Shown: positions 30,329 through 39,729 of the stretch, piece by piece
Layout: each line of letters opens with the position of its first letter
Numbering within the stretch: position 1 is the stretch's first letter
NCBI GenBank assembly: GCA_031267135.1
Contig: JAIRZQ010000153.1
Span: forward strand, 1-53,165
Direction: 5' to 3'
Length of the DNA stretch: 53,165 bases
DNA from: Prevotellaceae bacterium
GTDB taxonomy: Bacteria; Bacteroidota; Bacteroidia; Bacteroidales; UBA932
Notes under the pieces: generated by a model
What the model saw: the letters and a program-made list of their open reading frames with translations, nothing else
Databases searched by the model: none
Told to the model about the DNA's origin: nothing
Made by a program: the position numbers and the translations under genes

Positions 30329-31882
30329 TTATTGTTTTGTATAAGTAAAGAAATCAATATCTATATATCCTCCTGCTGCTTTTGTGGCATAGTTGTAAAT
30401 AGCAAAACGATTGCCCATGAAGTGTTCAAGATTGTATGTCATGTGAAATTCCGCACCCGATTTCGTCCAATTTTCCGGCGCGGTGAGGCATTTTTCGTCT
30501 GTACTGTAATAAAAATTAGCCTTGTCGGTATTAAAATTGCAATCCACGCGCAGATAGACGATATTTTCCGTCAATTCTGCTCTCGCTTTTTCGCTGCCCC
30601 TGTCAGTCATCACAATAAATTTCTTATCGCCTTCCATTACTACCGAAATAAGTCCGGGTTCGGAACAGAAAACCCCAAATCCTGCCATATCTCCATCTTG
30701 CATTTGCGATATATCCATGCCAACCGCTGCACTGGACCGTTCTCCTTCGGTGCGCTGCGACAGAGTGTTGCGGGCTTCAAATATGCTTTTTACTGTTTTG
30801 CCCGTCTTGAGCCTCATATAACCGGAACGCTCGCCGAGCGTCCACAAATTGTTATCTGGATTGTGATTCCATTGCCAATTCAAGGCTAATTTATCCGTAT
30901 CGAAGTTGTCGCTTGCAACCATATGCATTTCGGGATAACCCTGTACGGGCTTTTCCATTACTTTGGGAGTTTTGCCGTTGCTGTCGCCGAGCAGTGGCCA
31001 GCCGTCTTCCCAATGGCATGGCAACAGCACCGGAACGCGCCCCACGGCATTGTGGTCTTGAAACAGAAAGCCGAACCAGCGTCCATCTTCGGTATCAACA
31101 ATGCATCCCTGTGCTACGCCTCTTCCGTACAGGTCGAGTGTGTCCGAAAGAATGGTTTTCGATTCGTAATAACCATTAATGCTGTCGGAGCGAAAACAAA
31201 GCTGTGTACGTATTCCTCCGTGTTGCCAGTCCCACCATATTATAAATATATAGTATTTTCTACTGTATTTGCACAGGTGTGTTCCTTCAAACAGCCCTTT
31301 GTAACCCAGTTCTTCGCCGTTGATGATGCTTGCGTGCAGTCCATCCTCTTTTATGGCTGTCAGGTCGCTTTTCAATTCTGTTATCTTTATTTGCCCTTCT
31401 ACATAAGACAGATATACTCTTCCGTCATCATCAAACAATAGAGATGAGTCGTGATAGTTGCGGTCGAATACAGCTATTTTTTTCCATTTGCCTGTCGGGT
31501 CGTCGGTTGTGTAAATGTATGATTTTTGAGGATTGTTGGTAGCGAAAAACACGTAAAACCTGCCGTTGTGATAGCGCAACGACGATGCCCACTGTCCTTT
31601 GCCGTACACATTGCCCTCTTCGAGGTCGTAGAGCGGACTGTCTTTTATCTCATCAAAAACGTAACTGACTATTTCCCAGTTTACGAGGTCTTTCGACCGC
31701 ATGATGGGCGCGCCCGGCATAAGGTGCATGGTGGTGCTTATCATGTAGAAATCGCTGCCAACGCGGATAACGTCCGGGTCGGGAACGTCGGCATAAATGA
31801 CAGGATTTGTAAAAAACCTGTCGCCGGTCTCTGTTTGCGACGACAGCGACAGCGCAAGCATCAATAAAATGCATGCGAGCAT
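30329..31882 (-). CDS. GH43 glycosidase with C-terminal beta-sandwich domain
   Basis: NPVIYADVPDPDVIRVGSDFYMISTTMHLMPGAPIMRSKDLVNWEIVSY; start revised to MLACILLMLALSLSSQ (31882), because the upstream extension crosses a 23-bp repeat array. Confidence 0.9.
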   Translation of the reverse strand: MLACILLMLALSLSSQTETGDRFFTNPVIYADVPDPDVIRVGSDFYMISTTMHLMPGAPIMRSKDLVNWEIVSYVFDEIKDSPLYDLEEGNVYGKGQWASSLRYHNGRFYVFFATNNPQKSYIYTTDDPTGKWKKIAVFDRNYHDSSLLFDDDGRVYLSYVEGQIKITELKSDLTAIKEDGLHASIINGEELGYKGLFEGTHLCKYSRKYYIFIIWWDWQHGGIRTQLCFRSDSINGYYESKTILSDTLDLYGRGVAQGCIVDTEDGRWFGFLFQDHNAVGRVPVLLPCHWEDGWPLLGDSNGKTPKVMEKPVQGYPEMHMVASDNFDTDKLALNWQWNHNPDNNLWTLGERSGYMRLKTGKTVKSIFEARNTLSQRTEGERSSAAVGMDISQMQDGDMAGFGVFCSEPGLISVVMEGDKKFIVMTDRGSEKARAELTENIVYLRVDCNFNTDKANFYYSTDEKCLTAPENWTKSGAEFHMTYNLEHFMGNRFAIYNYATKAAGGYIDIDFFTYTKQ

Positions 31883-31910
31883 ACCGTATTTTATGCAAGG
31901 CGCACAAGTA

Positions 31911-32007
31911 AGGCACGACCTCTCCGTCCGACGAGGCACGACCTCTCCGCTCGGCAAGGCGCTACCTCTCCGTCCGACGAGGCACAACCTCTCTGCACGG
32001 AGAGGCG
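31911..32007. repeat. 23-bp tandem array, 4+ units (aggcacgacctctccgtccgacg)
   Basis: Units begin at 31911, 31934, 31957 and 31980, with a partial unit at 32003. Confidence 0.95.
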
Positions 32008-32049
32008 TGTATTGCCATTGTACATGATTACCTGGCATATATCTGTCGC

Positions 32050-32790
32050 TTACTGTACCGTTAATGTCTTGTCGAATACTGTCGAGCGCGGTTCTTTCAA
32101 TACTTTGCCGCCTCCGGATATGAATTGCGTTGTTACTTCAAGACTGTACGTTCCTGCTGCCAGTTGCGGAATTATTACAATCAATTCCGACGGATTATTG
32201 ACGACGATGTCCGAAGCGTCAACCTTTGTCCGTTCCTGTGTATCGGTATTAATGAAATATACTCCGTTAACCTCGTCAGCGCCTTCAATTTTTATTTTGT
32301 GTCCTGCTATTTTCAGGTTGCGGTTTGGCGTGAGGATGTCATTGATGCTGCCTGTTTTGACGTCGGTAACATGAGCAACCGCAACGCCCGTTTCGGCTAT
32401 TCCGAGAATATCAACGCCCACCATTTCCAGCTCTTTACGCAGCGTAGCGCCCTGGTGAAACTCGAACAGCACGGTGTGCTTTTGCGGGTCAAACTTTTCG
32501 TTAGGGTTGTCGAACACGCCGCGAATGTGTACGCTTGCCGTGAACCAGCCCGTATTGATTGAAAATCCATCGCATAGCCGATAGCCCATTTCTTTGAGAA
32601 AAAGGTTGACGGCGTGTTCCATAGCCGCTGCCGACACGTCTGCGCCGCCGCGCGCTACTGCCGATTCGCAAATATCGTTTACGTTAAGCGAGCGTTCCGA
32701 AATGACGCGTGCGATATAATCATTCGGATTATCCTGTGTAAGGAGGTTGTCGTACAACCATGCCTTGATTTTGTGTAATACTGTTGCCAT
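32050..32790 (-). CDS. HU-like DNA-binding protein with C-terminal DUF4469/Ig-like domain
   Basis: MATVLHKIKAWLYDNLLTQDNPNDYIARVISERSLNVNDICESAVARGGADVSAAAMEHAVNLFLKEMGYRLCDGFSINTGWF; C-terminal NRNLKIAGHKIKIEG...VDASDIVVNNPSELIVIIPQLAAGTYSLEVTTQF. Confidence 0.8.
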   Translation of the reverse strand: MATVLHKIKAWLYDNLLTQDNPNDYIARVISERSLNVNDICESAVARGGADVSAAAMEHAVNLFLKEMGYRLCDGFSINTGWFTASVHIRGVFDNPNEKFDPQKHTVLFEFHQGATLRKELEMVGVDILGIAETGVAVAHVTDVKTGSINDILTPNRNLKIAGHKIKIEGADEVNGVYFINTDTQERTKVDASDIVVNNPSELIVIIPQLAAGTYSLEVTTQFISGGGKVLKEPRSTVFDKTLTVQ

Positions 32791-32845
32791 TGTATTTTAA
32801 TTTAAATATTTGATAAATTTGATTTGTGATTTAAATATTTAATGA

Positions 32846-33215
32846 TTATGTCTCGTAGAGGTATTCTCCGTTCGGCGTAGCGTTCCCGCTACGTCGAAGA
32901 TGCGACTGTCTATATTCCCAACCTAACAGGTTTTGAAACCTGTTAGATTTAGCTGTATCCACGCTGAACAATGTAGTCCCGAACGGGACGCTATTTTCAT
33001 AACCGCAGGTAAGCGTAGCGTAACCTGTGGATGATATACAGACTTCCATTTCGCGCGGAGCAGAGGTAGTTTTCCATATCATTGTCGGCAACCCGCGCAA
33101 CATGCAGGATGTGTTTCTTTGTCCCCAAGCTACGCCTGCGGCTTGCATGGGGTTATGCATATTCTGTCCCTTTCGGGACATCTTTTTGTTTACTGCTGTT
33201 TTATTTATCATTTAC
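32846..33215 (-). repeat. Intergenic repeat element (MINKTAVNKK-type box plus palindrome)
   Basis: Minus-strand atgataaataaaacagcagtaaacaaaaagatgtcccgaaagggacagaat matches boxes at 33400-33465 (-) and 7686-7750 (+); contains the palindrome at 32920-32950 and a CGTAGCG-ttcc-CGCTACG hairpin (32876-32893). Confidence 0.7.
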
Positions 33216-33339
33216 GGTTGAATAAATTATTAATTATTATGCGTTCCGCAGGAACGAAATGTTGGTAAAAAAAAAACCGTCCTCCGTGCCTTTTGCACGA
33301 AGCATTGCCGCCGACCTGACACACCGCAGCCAACCCGCG

Positions 33340-33465
33340 CAAAATGCAATCCATCATTGTAAACCTAACAGGTTTCAAAAACCTGTTAGGTTTTGTTTCT
33401 TTTTCTACAGACATTCTGTCCCTGACTGGATATTTTATATTTACTGTTATTTTATTCACCATTTA
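33340..33465 (-). repeat. Intergenic repeat element (MVNKITVN-type box plus palindrome)
   Basis: Minus-strand atggtgaataaaataacagtaaatataaaatatccagtcagggacagaatgtctgtagaaa then AAACCTAACAGGTTT palindrome; same order as 7686-7790. Confidence 0.8.
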
Positions 33466-33538
33466 CTATTGCTTATTATTTCCGGATTGCTTCGCTGCAT
33501 TCGCAATGACGTTTCTTTACAAACTTTATAAACATTTT

Positions 33539-36040
33539 TCACTCTTCACTCTTTAAAAGACTGTTTACCGCATTCACCAGATAAATGTAGTTAGGCGCAA
33601 GCGGTATTACATATTCATTTTCACTCCAGTGGAAAGGATAATCATCCCTGTTTTCCGGATAGTCGGGTTTCAATATGCGTATTCCGGGTACAATGCCGCC
33701 CGGTATAAACGTAAAGTCTGCACGGTTGTTGCCGTAAGCAATCTTTTTAGGCTGTGCGCCAACACCCGACACAAACGACAGGTTGTGCACAGGATGACAT
33801 CCGTAGAGATAGTTTAACGCCCTGTATATGTATTCTGGATTAATCAGGTCGGGAAACAGGCGGTACAAGTTATAATTGAAGTTTGCCATGCTTATTATGT
33901 TTCCGTTAGCCGCCCATCCCGATGGACTTATCATTACGCCGAAAGGACTTATTGAATCAACTGCATTCAGCCGTTCGCCGTAGGCTTTTACCGCAGATCT
34001 TAACTTTTCTTTCAGTTCGTCGTCCATATATGGCGCTATTTGCGCCAGTATAAACATATTGCGTTCGATATTTTCTTCAAGTTCGGGTAATATTTCATCT
34101 ATACGCGCCTTGTATTCTGCTTTTCCTGTTGTTTTCCAAAGTTCGACGGCGGCAAGCAACTCGGTTTGAATACCAAAGCCGCGAACAAAGAAAGGCTGAT
34201 TTTGCTCTTGCTCTGCCGGACGGCTGTGTTCGTCTTTCCATATATATTGCGCCACATCGAGACATTCTGCGGCAAATGCACTGTTGTAATCTTTCAATAC
34301 GCGGGCGGAGGCAGCCAACGAAATGGCTGTATTATAATTCAGATATGCAGACCTGTTTGTGAATGCCCAGCGGTCGTCGGGAGTTCCGCTTGTACGCCCG
34401 TCTGCTTGCAGACTGTCCAAATGCGGATTGTAAATCAGATTGTCGGTTTTTGTTAAGGCGTCTCCAAGATGCCGATACTGATAAAGATGCGATTCGTTGA
34501 TACCCGGTATGGCATAACCTATGGATTTTACCTGCGCTGCAAGTTGAAGTGCGCCGTGTTCAATCTGCTGAAGCATGTCGGGCTTGCCGTCGGGGACGTG
34601 GATATCTACATGGCGCGTCTTCTGGCTGACGGTTGTTTCGTCACGGTCGATGCCGAATGTTTCGTAAGCATTGACCAATGACTGCACAGTGCTTTGCTGC
34701 GACGGCGTTTGAATGTCAAAGTCGCCAGCGTCGAACCAGCCGCCCACGTTCAAGCCGGGAATATGCTGCATTGGTTTGTACTTGTTGTCGGTGCTGCTTC
34801 CCTGCCGCCATCCGTCCCAGTGTATGCGGTTGAGGGGCGCCTGCAATGCATCGTCCAGGTGCGCCGCGCCGTGCCATACGCGGTAGGCTTCGCGCACAAA
34901 CATGTGATCCATCTGCACCGGCATGAACACGTCGAGCGTGGGAAACCATGCCCGCTCATACACGTCGGCGGCGATGGGGAACGGTGCTGTACGCTGACCG
35001 CCGTATTCGAGTTCATAGATGCCCGCTTCTGTAACTGATGAAAAGTCGAATTGCAGATAGTTATACCTTAAATACATTCCCCATGATTTCGGTTTTCCCG
35101 AAAGCGCCTTTGTACGGCTGCCGTCGTCATTGACTTTCCACAGCGAAACGATTGAAAGCGCTTTATCATTTTTATCGAGTTCCACCACGGCAAGTTTTGT
35201 TTGAGAAGGATGATAACCTGCCTGCGAATATGAAATAACAGGAGTGCGTATCCAGTCGGCAACAGATTCGCCGGTAATAAACCATTCTGCTATTTTGCCT
35301 GCTTTGCCAGATGGCAGCAGTGTGCGCACAACGAATGTTCCGTTTTGCTGTTTATTTCGTCCATCGAACAGCATCAAATTGTCGCCTTCAACAAGGCGGA
35401 TTGAGAGGTGTTTATAGGGATCGTCAGGCGCTATTTCTATTGTTTTGCCTGTTGCCATTGGCGTAGGCTCAACCTGCCCGTTGATGAATGTCATAAAATC
35501 GGCAGGCGAGGTGGGAAAAAGACCGTATTTGTTATCCATAATGTAGGATGTTCCCCAGAACACTGGCGGAAAAAATTCAAGATTCAATCCTGCTACGCCT
35601 GTTAAGGCTTCGGGCAGTGGTTTGTCGACCGTTACGCCGAAGAGCAGTCCGTTGCCTTTTGCTTCTGCTGTGAGGGTGTATTGAAAATCATAGGCGGCAA
35701 AGTTCATGGTTATTTCCATGCGCTGATTTTCTCTGTCCACCTTTTTGTCTACGAATTTGGCGATGGGATCCCATTGTCCTGGTGTAGGGTTCAGGCGCAC
35801 GTCTCCGTTGGTAGCGGTGCGTATGCCGTGATGGATTATTTCTACCGCGCTGATTTTTGAGTCGTCAAACAGGTTGTCGTACATATTGTTGAAGACAAGA
35901 ATATTGAATCCGTGTTTTTCAAAATATAGCGAATCGTTAAGCGTAAGGTCTTTCGATGCGCCGCCGCCGTGGCAGCCCGACAGCCACAGACAACCGCAGG
36001 TTGCCGCAAGGCAAATGATAAAAAGGGTAAATTTTTTCAT
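33539..36040 (-). CDS. GH9 family glycosidase lipoprotein
   Basis: Lipobox WLSGC; VGGWFDAGDFDIQTPSQQ; C-terminal FHWSENEYVIPLAPNYIYLVNAV; GCHPVHNLSFVSGVGAQP. Confidence 0.9.
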   Translation of the reverse strand: MKKFTLFIICLAATCGCLWLSGCHGGGASKDLTLNDSLYFEKHGFNILVFNNMYDNLFDDSKISAVEIIHHGIRTATNGDVRLNPTPGQWDPIAKFVDKKVDRENQRMEITMNFAAYDFQYTLTAEAKGNGLLFGVTVDKPLPEALTGVAGLNLEFFPPVFWGTSYIMDNKYGLFPTSPADFMTFINGQVEPTPMATGKTIEIAPDDPYKHLSIRLVEGDNLMLFDGRNKQQNGTFVVRTLLPSGKAGKIAEWFITGESVADWIRTPVISYSQAGYHPSQTKLAVVELDKNDKALSIVSLWKVNDDGSRTKALSGKPKSWGMYLRYNYLQFDFSSVTEAGIYELEYGGQRTAPFPIAADVYERAWFPTLDVFMPVQMDHMFVREAYRVWHGAAHLDDALQAPLNRIHWDGWRQGSSTDNKYKPMQHIPGLNVGGWFDAGDFDIQTPSQQSTVQSLVNAYETFGIDRDETTVSQKTRHVDIHVPDGKPDMLQQIEHGALQLAAQVKSIGYAIPGINESHLYQYRHLGDALTKTDNLIYNPHLDSLQADGRTSGTPDDRWAFTNRSAYLNYNTAISLAASARVLKDYNSAFAAECLDVAQYIWKDEHSRPAEQEQNQPFFVRGFGIQTELLAAVELWKTTGKAEYKARIDEILPELEENIERNMFILAQIAPYMDDELKEKLRSAVKAYGERLNAVDSISPFGVMISPSGWAANGNIISMANFNYNLYRLFPDLINPEYIYRALNYLYGCHPVHNLSFVSGVGAQPKKIAYGNNRADFTFIPGGIVPGIRILKPDYPENRDDYPFHWSENEYVIPLAPNYIYLVNAVNSLLKSEE

Positions 36041-36191
36041 ATTACTTTATTATTTTTGTTTGTTGGGGCGAAAAACTTTTCGCTCTTACTTGTTTGTTTT
36101 TTTTTCTCGGTATTCCGTAGTCAATATCAAGTATTACATATATTATCTATCTTAATCGTTAACTACTAATTACTTTTCATTTTTCAATTCT

Positions 36192-37541
36192 TCATTGCTC
36201 AAATCTTATCCAGTCTATTTCAACAGCGCCTGCACCATCCTGCATGATAAATAAATCCTGTATTCCTGTCGGAACATTTGAAAGATTATATATTGTTTCT
36301 GACCATTGTGCATTTTTCGGTATATTGACTTCGGCTATTAACGTTCCGTTTTGTCCGCCTGTATGTATCTGTAATTTAGCGCCGGTAGATGAGGATGCAT
36401 TGACTTTTACCGTTTTCAGTTTGTCGTTTCCGAAATTAACACTGTTGTATTGTACATAAGCGCTGTTTTCGTTCAGTATGGTTTTCCATCCTTTAAAAGT
36501 GTCTGTCGTATCGATATAATCAATTCTTACTCCCGTACTGCTGATTTTGCTGTAGCGGTCTATCTGTATTTCTTTGTACGCATCTGTTATGCCAACTCCG
36601 CGTAGAGTAGGAATCACCTTTTGAATTGTGCCGTCGGGATTGAACCGGAGAGAATCAATGCGTATAGAGCGGTTTTTGTCGAACTTGGGCGACAAGTCGT
36701 TGTGATGATAGAACAGATACCACTGTCCTTTGTATTCAACGATAGAATGATGGTTTGTCCAGCATCCGGTGGACGATTCGTCCATAATTTCGCCTTTCAT
36801 CTCAAAAGGTCCAAGCGGACTGTCGCCCATGGCGTAGGCAAGCAGTTCCGTAGTGTTGTTCTTTACCCAGGGGAAAGTGAAGTAGTATTTGCCGTTGCGC
36901 TCGAATACAAAAGGACCTTCTTTCATGCCCTTATCCGGCGCCGGCAATTCCTGTATTATCACCGGTTCGGACGCCAGTTCCAGCATATTGTCTGCCAGCT
37001 TTGCGCCGAGCAGCCCGCCAAAGCCTGCCCAATAGATATAAGCCTGCCCGTCTTTGTCGATGAGCGTACACGGGTCGATGCCGTAAGTGCCTTTTATCGG
37101 TTCCGGTTGCGGTACGAATGGTCCGTAAGGCTTGTCGGCTACGGCAACGCCTGTCATCATGCCGCGTCCCACGAGCGTATCCTTCACCGGTGCGGGAAAG
37201 TAGAAATAGTATTTGCCGTTGCGCTCGATGCAGTCGGGCGCCCACAGGCTGTAGCCTTCCGGATTGACCCAGGGGATATTGTCCTGACTTACAATAACGC
37301 CGTGGTCTGTCCAGTCGGTCAGGTTTTCCGAAGAAAACACGTGGTAATCAGCCATGCAAAACCATGTTTTAAGATGTTCAACAGGACTTGGAATATCGTG
37401 TGAAGGATAAACATAAACTTTTCCTTCAAATACTCGTGCCGTAGGGTCGGCAGTAAACTGGTCTCTGATAATCGGGTTTTGAGCGAATACTGCGCTGCTT
37501 AATAAACCAACAGTTAACAGTAGTGTAATTCTTTTTTTCAT
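36192..37541 (-). CDS. GH43 glycosidase with C-terminal CBM6
   Basis: FTADPTARVFEGKVYVYPSHDIPSP, WAPDCIERNGKYYFYFP, GTYGIDPCTLIDKDGQAYIYWAGFGG; CBM6-like end LFIMQDGAGAVEIDWIRFEQ. Confidence 0.93.
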   Translation of the reverse strand: MKKRITLLLTVGLLSSAVFAQNPIIRDQFTADPTARVFEGKVYVYPSHDIPSPVEHLKTWFCMADYHVFSSENLTDWTDHGVIVSQDNIPWVNPEGYSLWAPDCIERNGKYYFYFPAPVKDTLVGRGMMTGVAVADKPYGPFVPQPEPIKGTYGIDPCTLIDKDGQAYIYWAGFGGLLGAKLADNMLELASEPVIIQELPAPDKGMKEGPFVFERNGKYYFTFPWVKNNTTELLAYAMGDSPLGPFEMKGEIMDESSTGCWTNHHSIVEYKGQWYLFYHHNDLSPKFDKNRSIRIDSLRFNPDGTIQKVIPTLRGVGITDAYKEIQIDRYSKISSTGVRIDYIDTTDTFKGWKTILNENSAYVQYNSVNFGNDKLKTVKVNASSSTGAKLQIHTGGQNGTLIAEVNIPKNAQWSETIYNLSNVPTGIQDLFIMQDGAGAVEIDWIRFEQ

Positions 37542-37634
37542 AATATGTTGTATTTTTTATATTTGTATTCTGTAATTCAGTATCAAGTATTGCATATTAA
37601 ATCATTAAATAATAAATAATTCTTATTATAAAAA

Positions 37635-37658
37635 AAGGGCTGCCGCATAGCAGCCCTT
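37635..37658 (-). terminator. Rho-independent terminator/attenuator after susD
   Basis: On -: AAGGGCTGC-TATGCG-GCAGCCCTT followed by TTTTT; between susD and the GH43-CBM6 gene. Confidence 0.8.
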
Positions 37659-37731
37659 CTCCAAATAAAACTTTTTTTAATAACCAATGTAAAACAAAAC
37701 CATATCAGTTTTATTCTTGTTTTTTAAAGTA

Positions 37732-39690
37732 TTAATTATATCCAGGGTTTTGATAAGCAGCTTTTTCATCTGCGGTTGCTTCCATACCATCTATCTGAAC
37801 TTGAGGAATAGGACGCAAATAATGATACTTCTCAATGGTACGAGTTATTGTTGTCGGCGGCACAGGACCATTTGTGTCCGCATAATAAAAAAGCGTGCCT
37901 GTTTCAACAATAGTATAGGTAGCGGCAAATTCAGCCCACTTTTGAGTACGAACTAAATCATACCAGCGATAACCTTCGCCAAACAATTCGCGTGAACGTT
38001 CCATCAAAATATAGTTGATGTCTATGTTCTGTGGCGTAGCGGCAACCATATCGGCGCTGTAGTCATCCGTTTTTGCGGCGTTTTCCGCATTGTTGAACGA
38101 CCATTTGCCGGCGCGTGCGCGTAACACGTTCACACATTCCAGTGTGCTAAAGCCTGCCTCTTCGATAGCGCCTTTCACTGCGGCTTCGGCTGCTATGAGA
38201 TAAAGTTCAGAGAATTTTGCAATGTTCCACGGGCGATGGCTGGCGGCACCTGAGTTACCTAGTCCAGTGCCGTTATCCTCACGATAGGGTCCGATTTTCC
38301 AGAGGCTGGGCGACATTACCCTGCGTGTAGCGTTCGGCGTTATTACATAATCGGCTCTACCAGGTATTTCGCCTGCAGCTATAAGATTTGCACCAGCGCC
38401 GCTAGGATAGGTAATCTGGCTCGCCAGCGATTCGTCAGGCAGGAATGTTAATATCAACCCGCTCTGTGGAACTGTCATGCCGTTGGCATTGGTTACCGTT
38501 GGAGCGCTAATACCACCTTTCTGCCAATTGCCGCGATAGGTAGTAACAAAAGTACCGTCGTAGCGTGAATCTTTTTCCTTTTCGGCAAAGGTATTATTGA
38601 TAACTTCATGAGGAACAGCCAAGGCAGTCCATGGTCGTCCCATATTCTGACATATTTCACGCTGAAGCGACGCTACGCCTCCGCTACGGAGCGTTGTATA
38701 GTTCCATGTCGTCATCCAGCAGGCAAAGTTTTCCCTTTGACTGCCACCAGCGTAACCTAACCCGCCTTCGTTATATTTTTCACTTAACCAATTATGGTCA
38801 GCATAAAGCAATATTTCTTTATTGCGGTCATTCGATCCTAAGTTCACTTGATAGAAGTTATCCAACAAACCAAATGGTCCTGGGTTTTTAATGGCTTCCA
38901 CCGCTATGTCGTAAGCCTGCTGGAAATACCATTTAGCATCGTGTCCGTCTGGGTCGGTTCTTGCACATTCGGGGTAGGTAGGAATGTCGTTAGGATTTTC
39001 CAACCACCATCCGTAAGTCAAATAAGCCTTTGCAAGGTACAGACGTGCTACCGTTTTGGTCAATCCTCCTATTACACGCCCTGTTTCGGGCAAATCATTT
39101 ATTGCAGTGAGCAAATCAGGGAAAATGGCTTCAGTATAAACTTCAGGCACAGTATTGCGTACGGAAGTACGCGAAGGAGTAACATTGAACATCAGCTTAC
39201 CTGATCCTAAGTCCAGCGGTACGCCGCCAAAGGTTTGCACTAAAAGGAAATAGTCGAAAGCGCGGAAAAAACGAGCTTCGGCAATCAGTGCGTCAGAGAG
39301 TCCTACCCCTGCAGCATTTTCAATGACGCCGCTGGCAGTATTGATGTAAGCGAAGACAGTATTCCACACTACGTCGCTACGGCTATTGGTGGGCTGTAGC
39401 ACCGCACCTGACATATCATGTGGCAAAAAATTACCGTTGTTAATAGGCCCGTAGGTGTACTCGTCTGTACCTACAACACAGGATCCGTAGTAATAGCCAT
39501 GCCCATACAAATCGCGCAGGTGTGCATACAGGGCGGTCAGTCCTCCGTTTACACCTTCCGGCGTTTTGAAATATTCCGGCGTAAACGAGACACGCGGTTG
39601 TTCTTCCAGCAGATAGCCGCAAGACGTTATTGCGAGGAACAGCGTTAATAACAATGTTCCAATAAATGTTTTTATGCTTTTATTTTTCAT
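37732..39690 (-). CDS. susD: SusD/RagB-family glycan-binding lipoprotein
   Basis: Lipobox AITSC; EQPRVSFTPEYFKTPEGVNGGLTALYAHLRDLYG; C-terminal YHYLRPIPQVQID...YQNPGYN. Confidence 0.95.
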   Translation of the reverse strand: MKNKSIKTFIGTLLLTLFLAITSCGYLLEEQPRVSFTPEYFKTPEGVNGGLTALYAHLRDLYGHGYYYGSCVVGTDEYTYGPINNGNFLPHDMSGAVLQPTNSRSDVVWNTVFAYINTASGVIENAAGVGLSDALIAEARFFRAFDYFLLVQTFGGVPLDLGSGKLMFNVTPSRTSVRNTVPEVYTEAIFPDLLTAINDLPETGRVIGGLTKTVARLYLAKAYLTYGWWLENPNDIPTYPECARTDPDGHDAKWYFQQAYDIAVEAIKNPGPFGLLDNFYQVNLGSNDRNKEILLYADHNWLSEKYNEGGLGYAGGSQRENFACWMTTWNYTTLRSGGVASLQREICQNMGRPWTALAVPHEVINNTFAEKEKDSRYDGTFVTTYRGNWQKGGISAPTVTNANGMTVPQSGLILTFLPDESLASQITYPSGAGANLIAAGEIPGRADYVITPNATRRVMSPSLWKIGPYREDNGTGLGNSGAASHRPWNIAKFSELYLIAAEAAVKGAIEEAGFSTLECVNVLRARAGKWSFNNAENAAKTDDYSADMVAATPQNIDINYILMERSRELFGEGYRWYDLVRTQKWAEFAATYTIVETGTLFYYADTNGPVPPTTITRTIEKYHYLRPIPQVQIDGMEATADEKAAYQNPGYN

Positions 39691-39729
39691 GATAATACTT
39701 TTTTATACAGTTTTTATTATTCATATTAC

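Noticed and set aside
31882-32038. N-terminal 52-aa extension of the GH43 ORF
   Set aside because: It translates the 23-bp noncoding array; a good signal peptide starts at MLACIL (31882).
32846-33462. 121-aa and 84-aa minus-strand ORFs as protein-coding genes
   Set aside because: They match the repeated MVNKTTVN box and palindromes found elsewhere; most likely repeat elements rather than genes.
36068-36083. GCGAAAA-ac-TTTTCGC hairpin upstream of GH9
   Set aside because: Short, 2-nt loop, no T-tract on the coding strand; insufficient support for a terminator or regulatory element.
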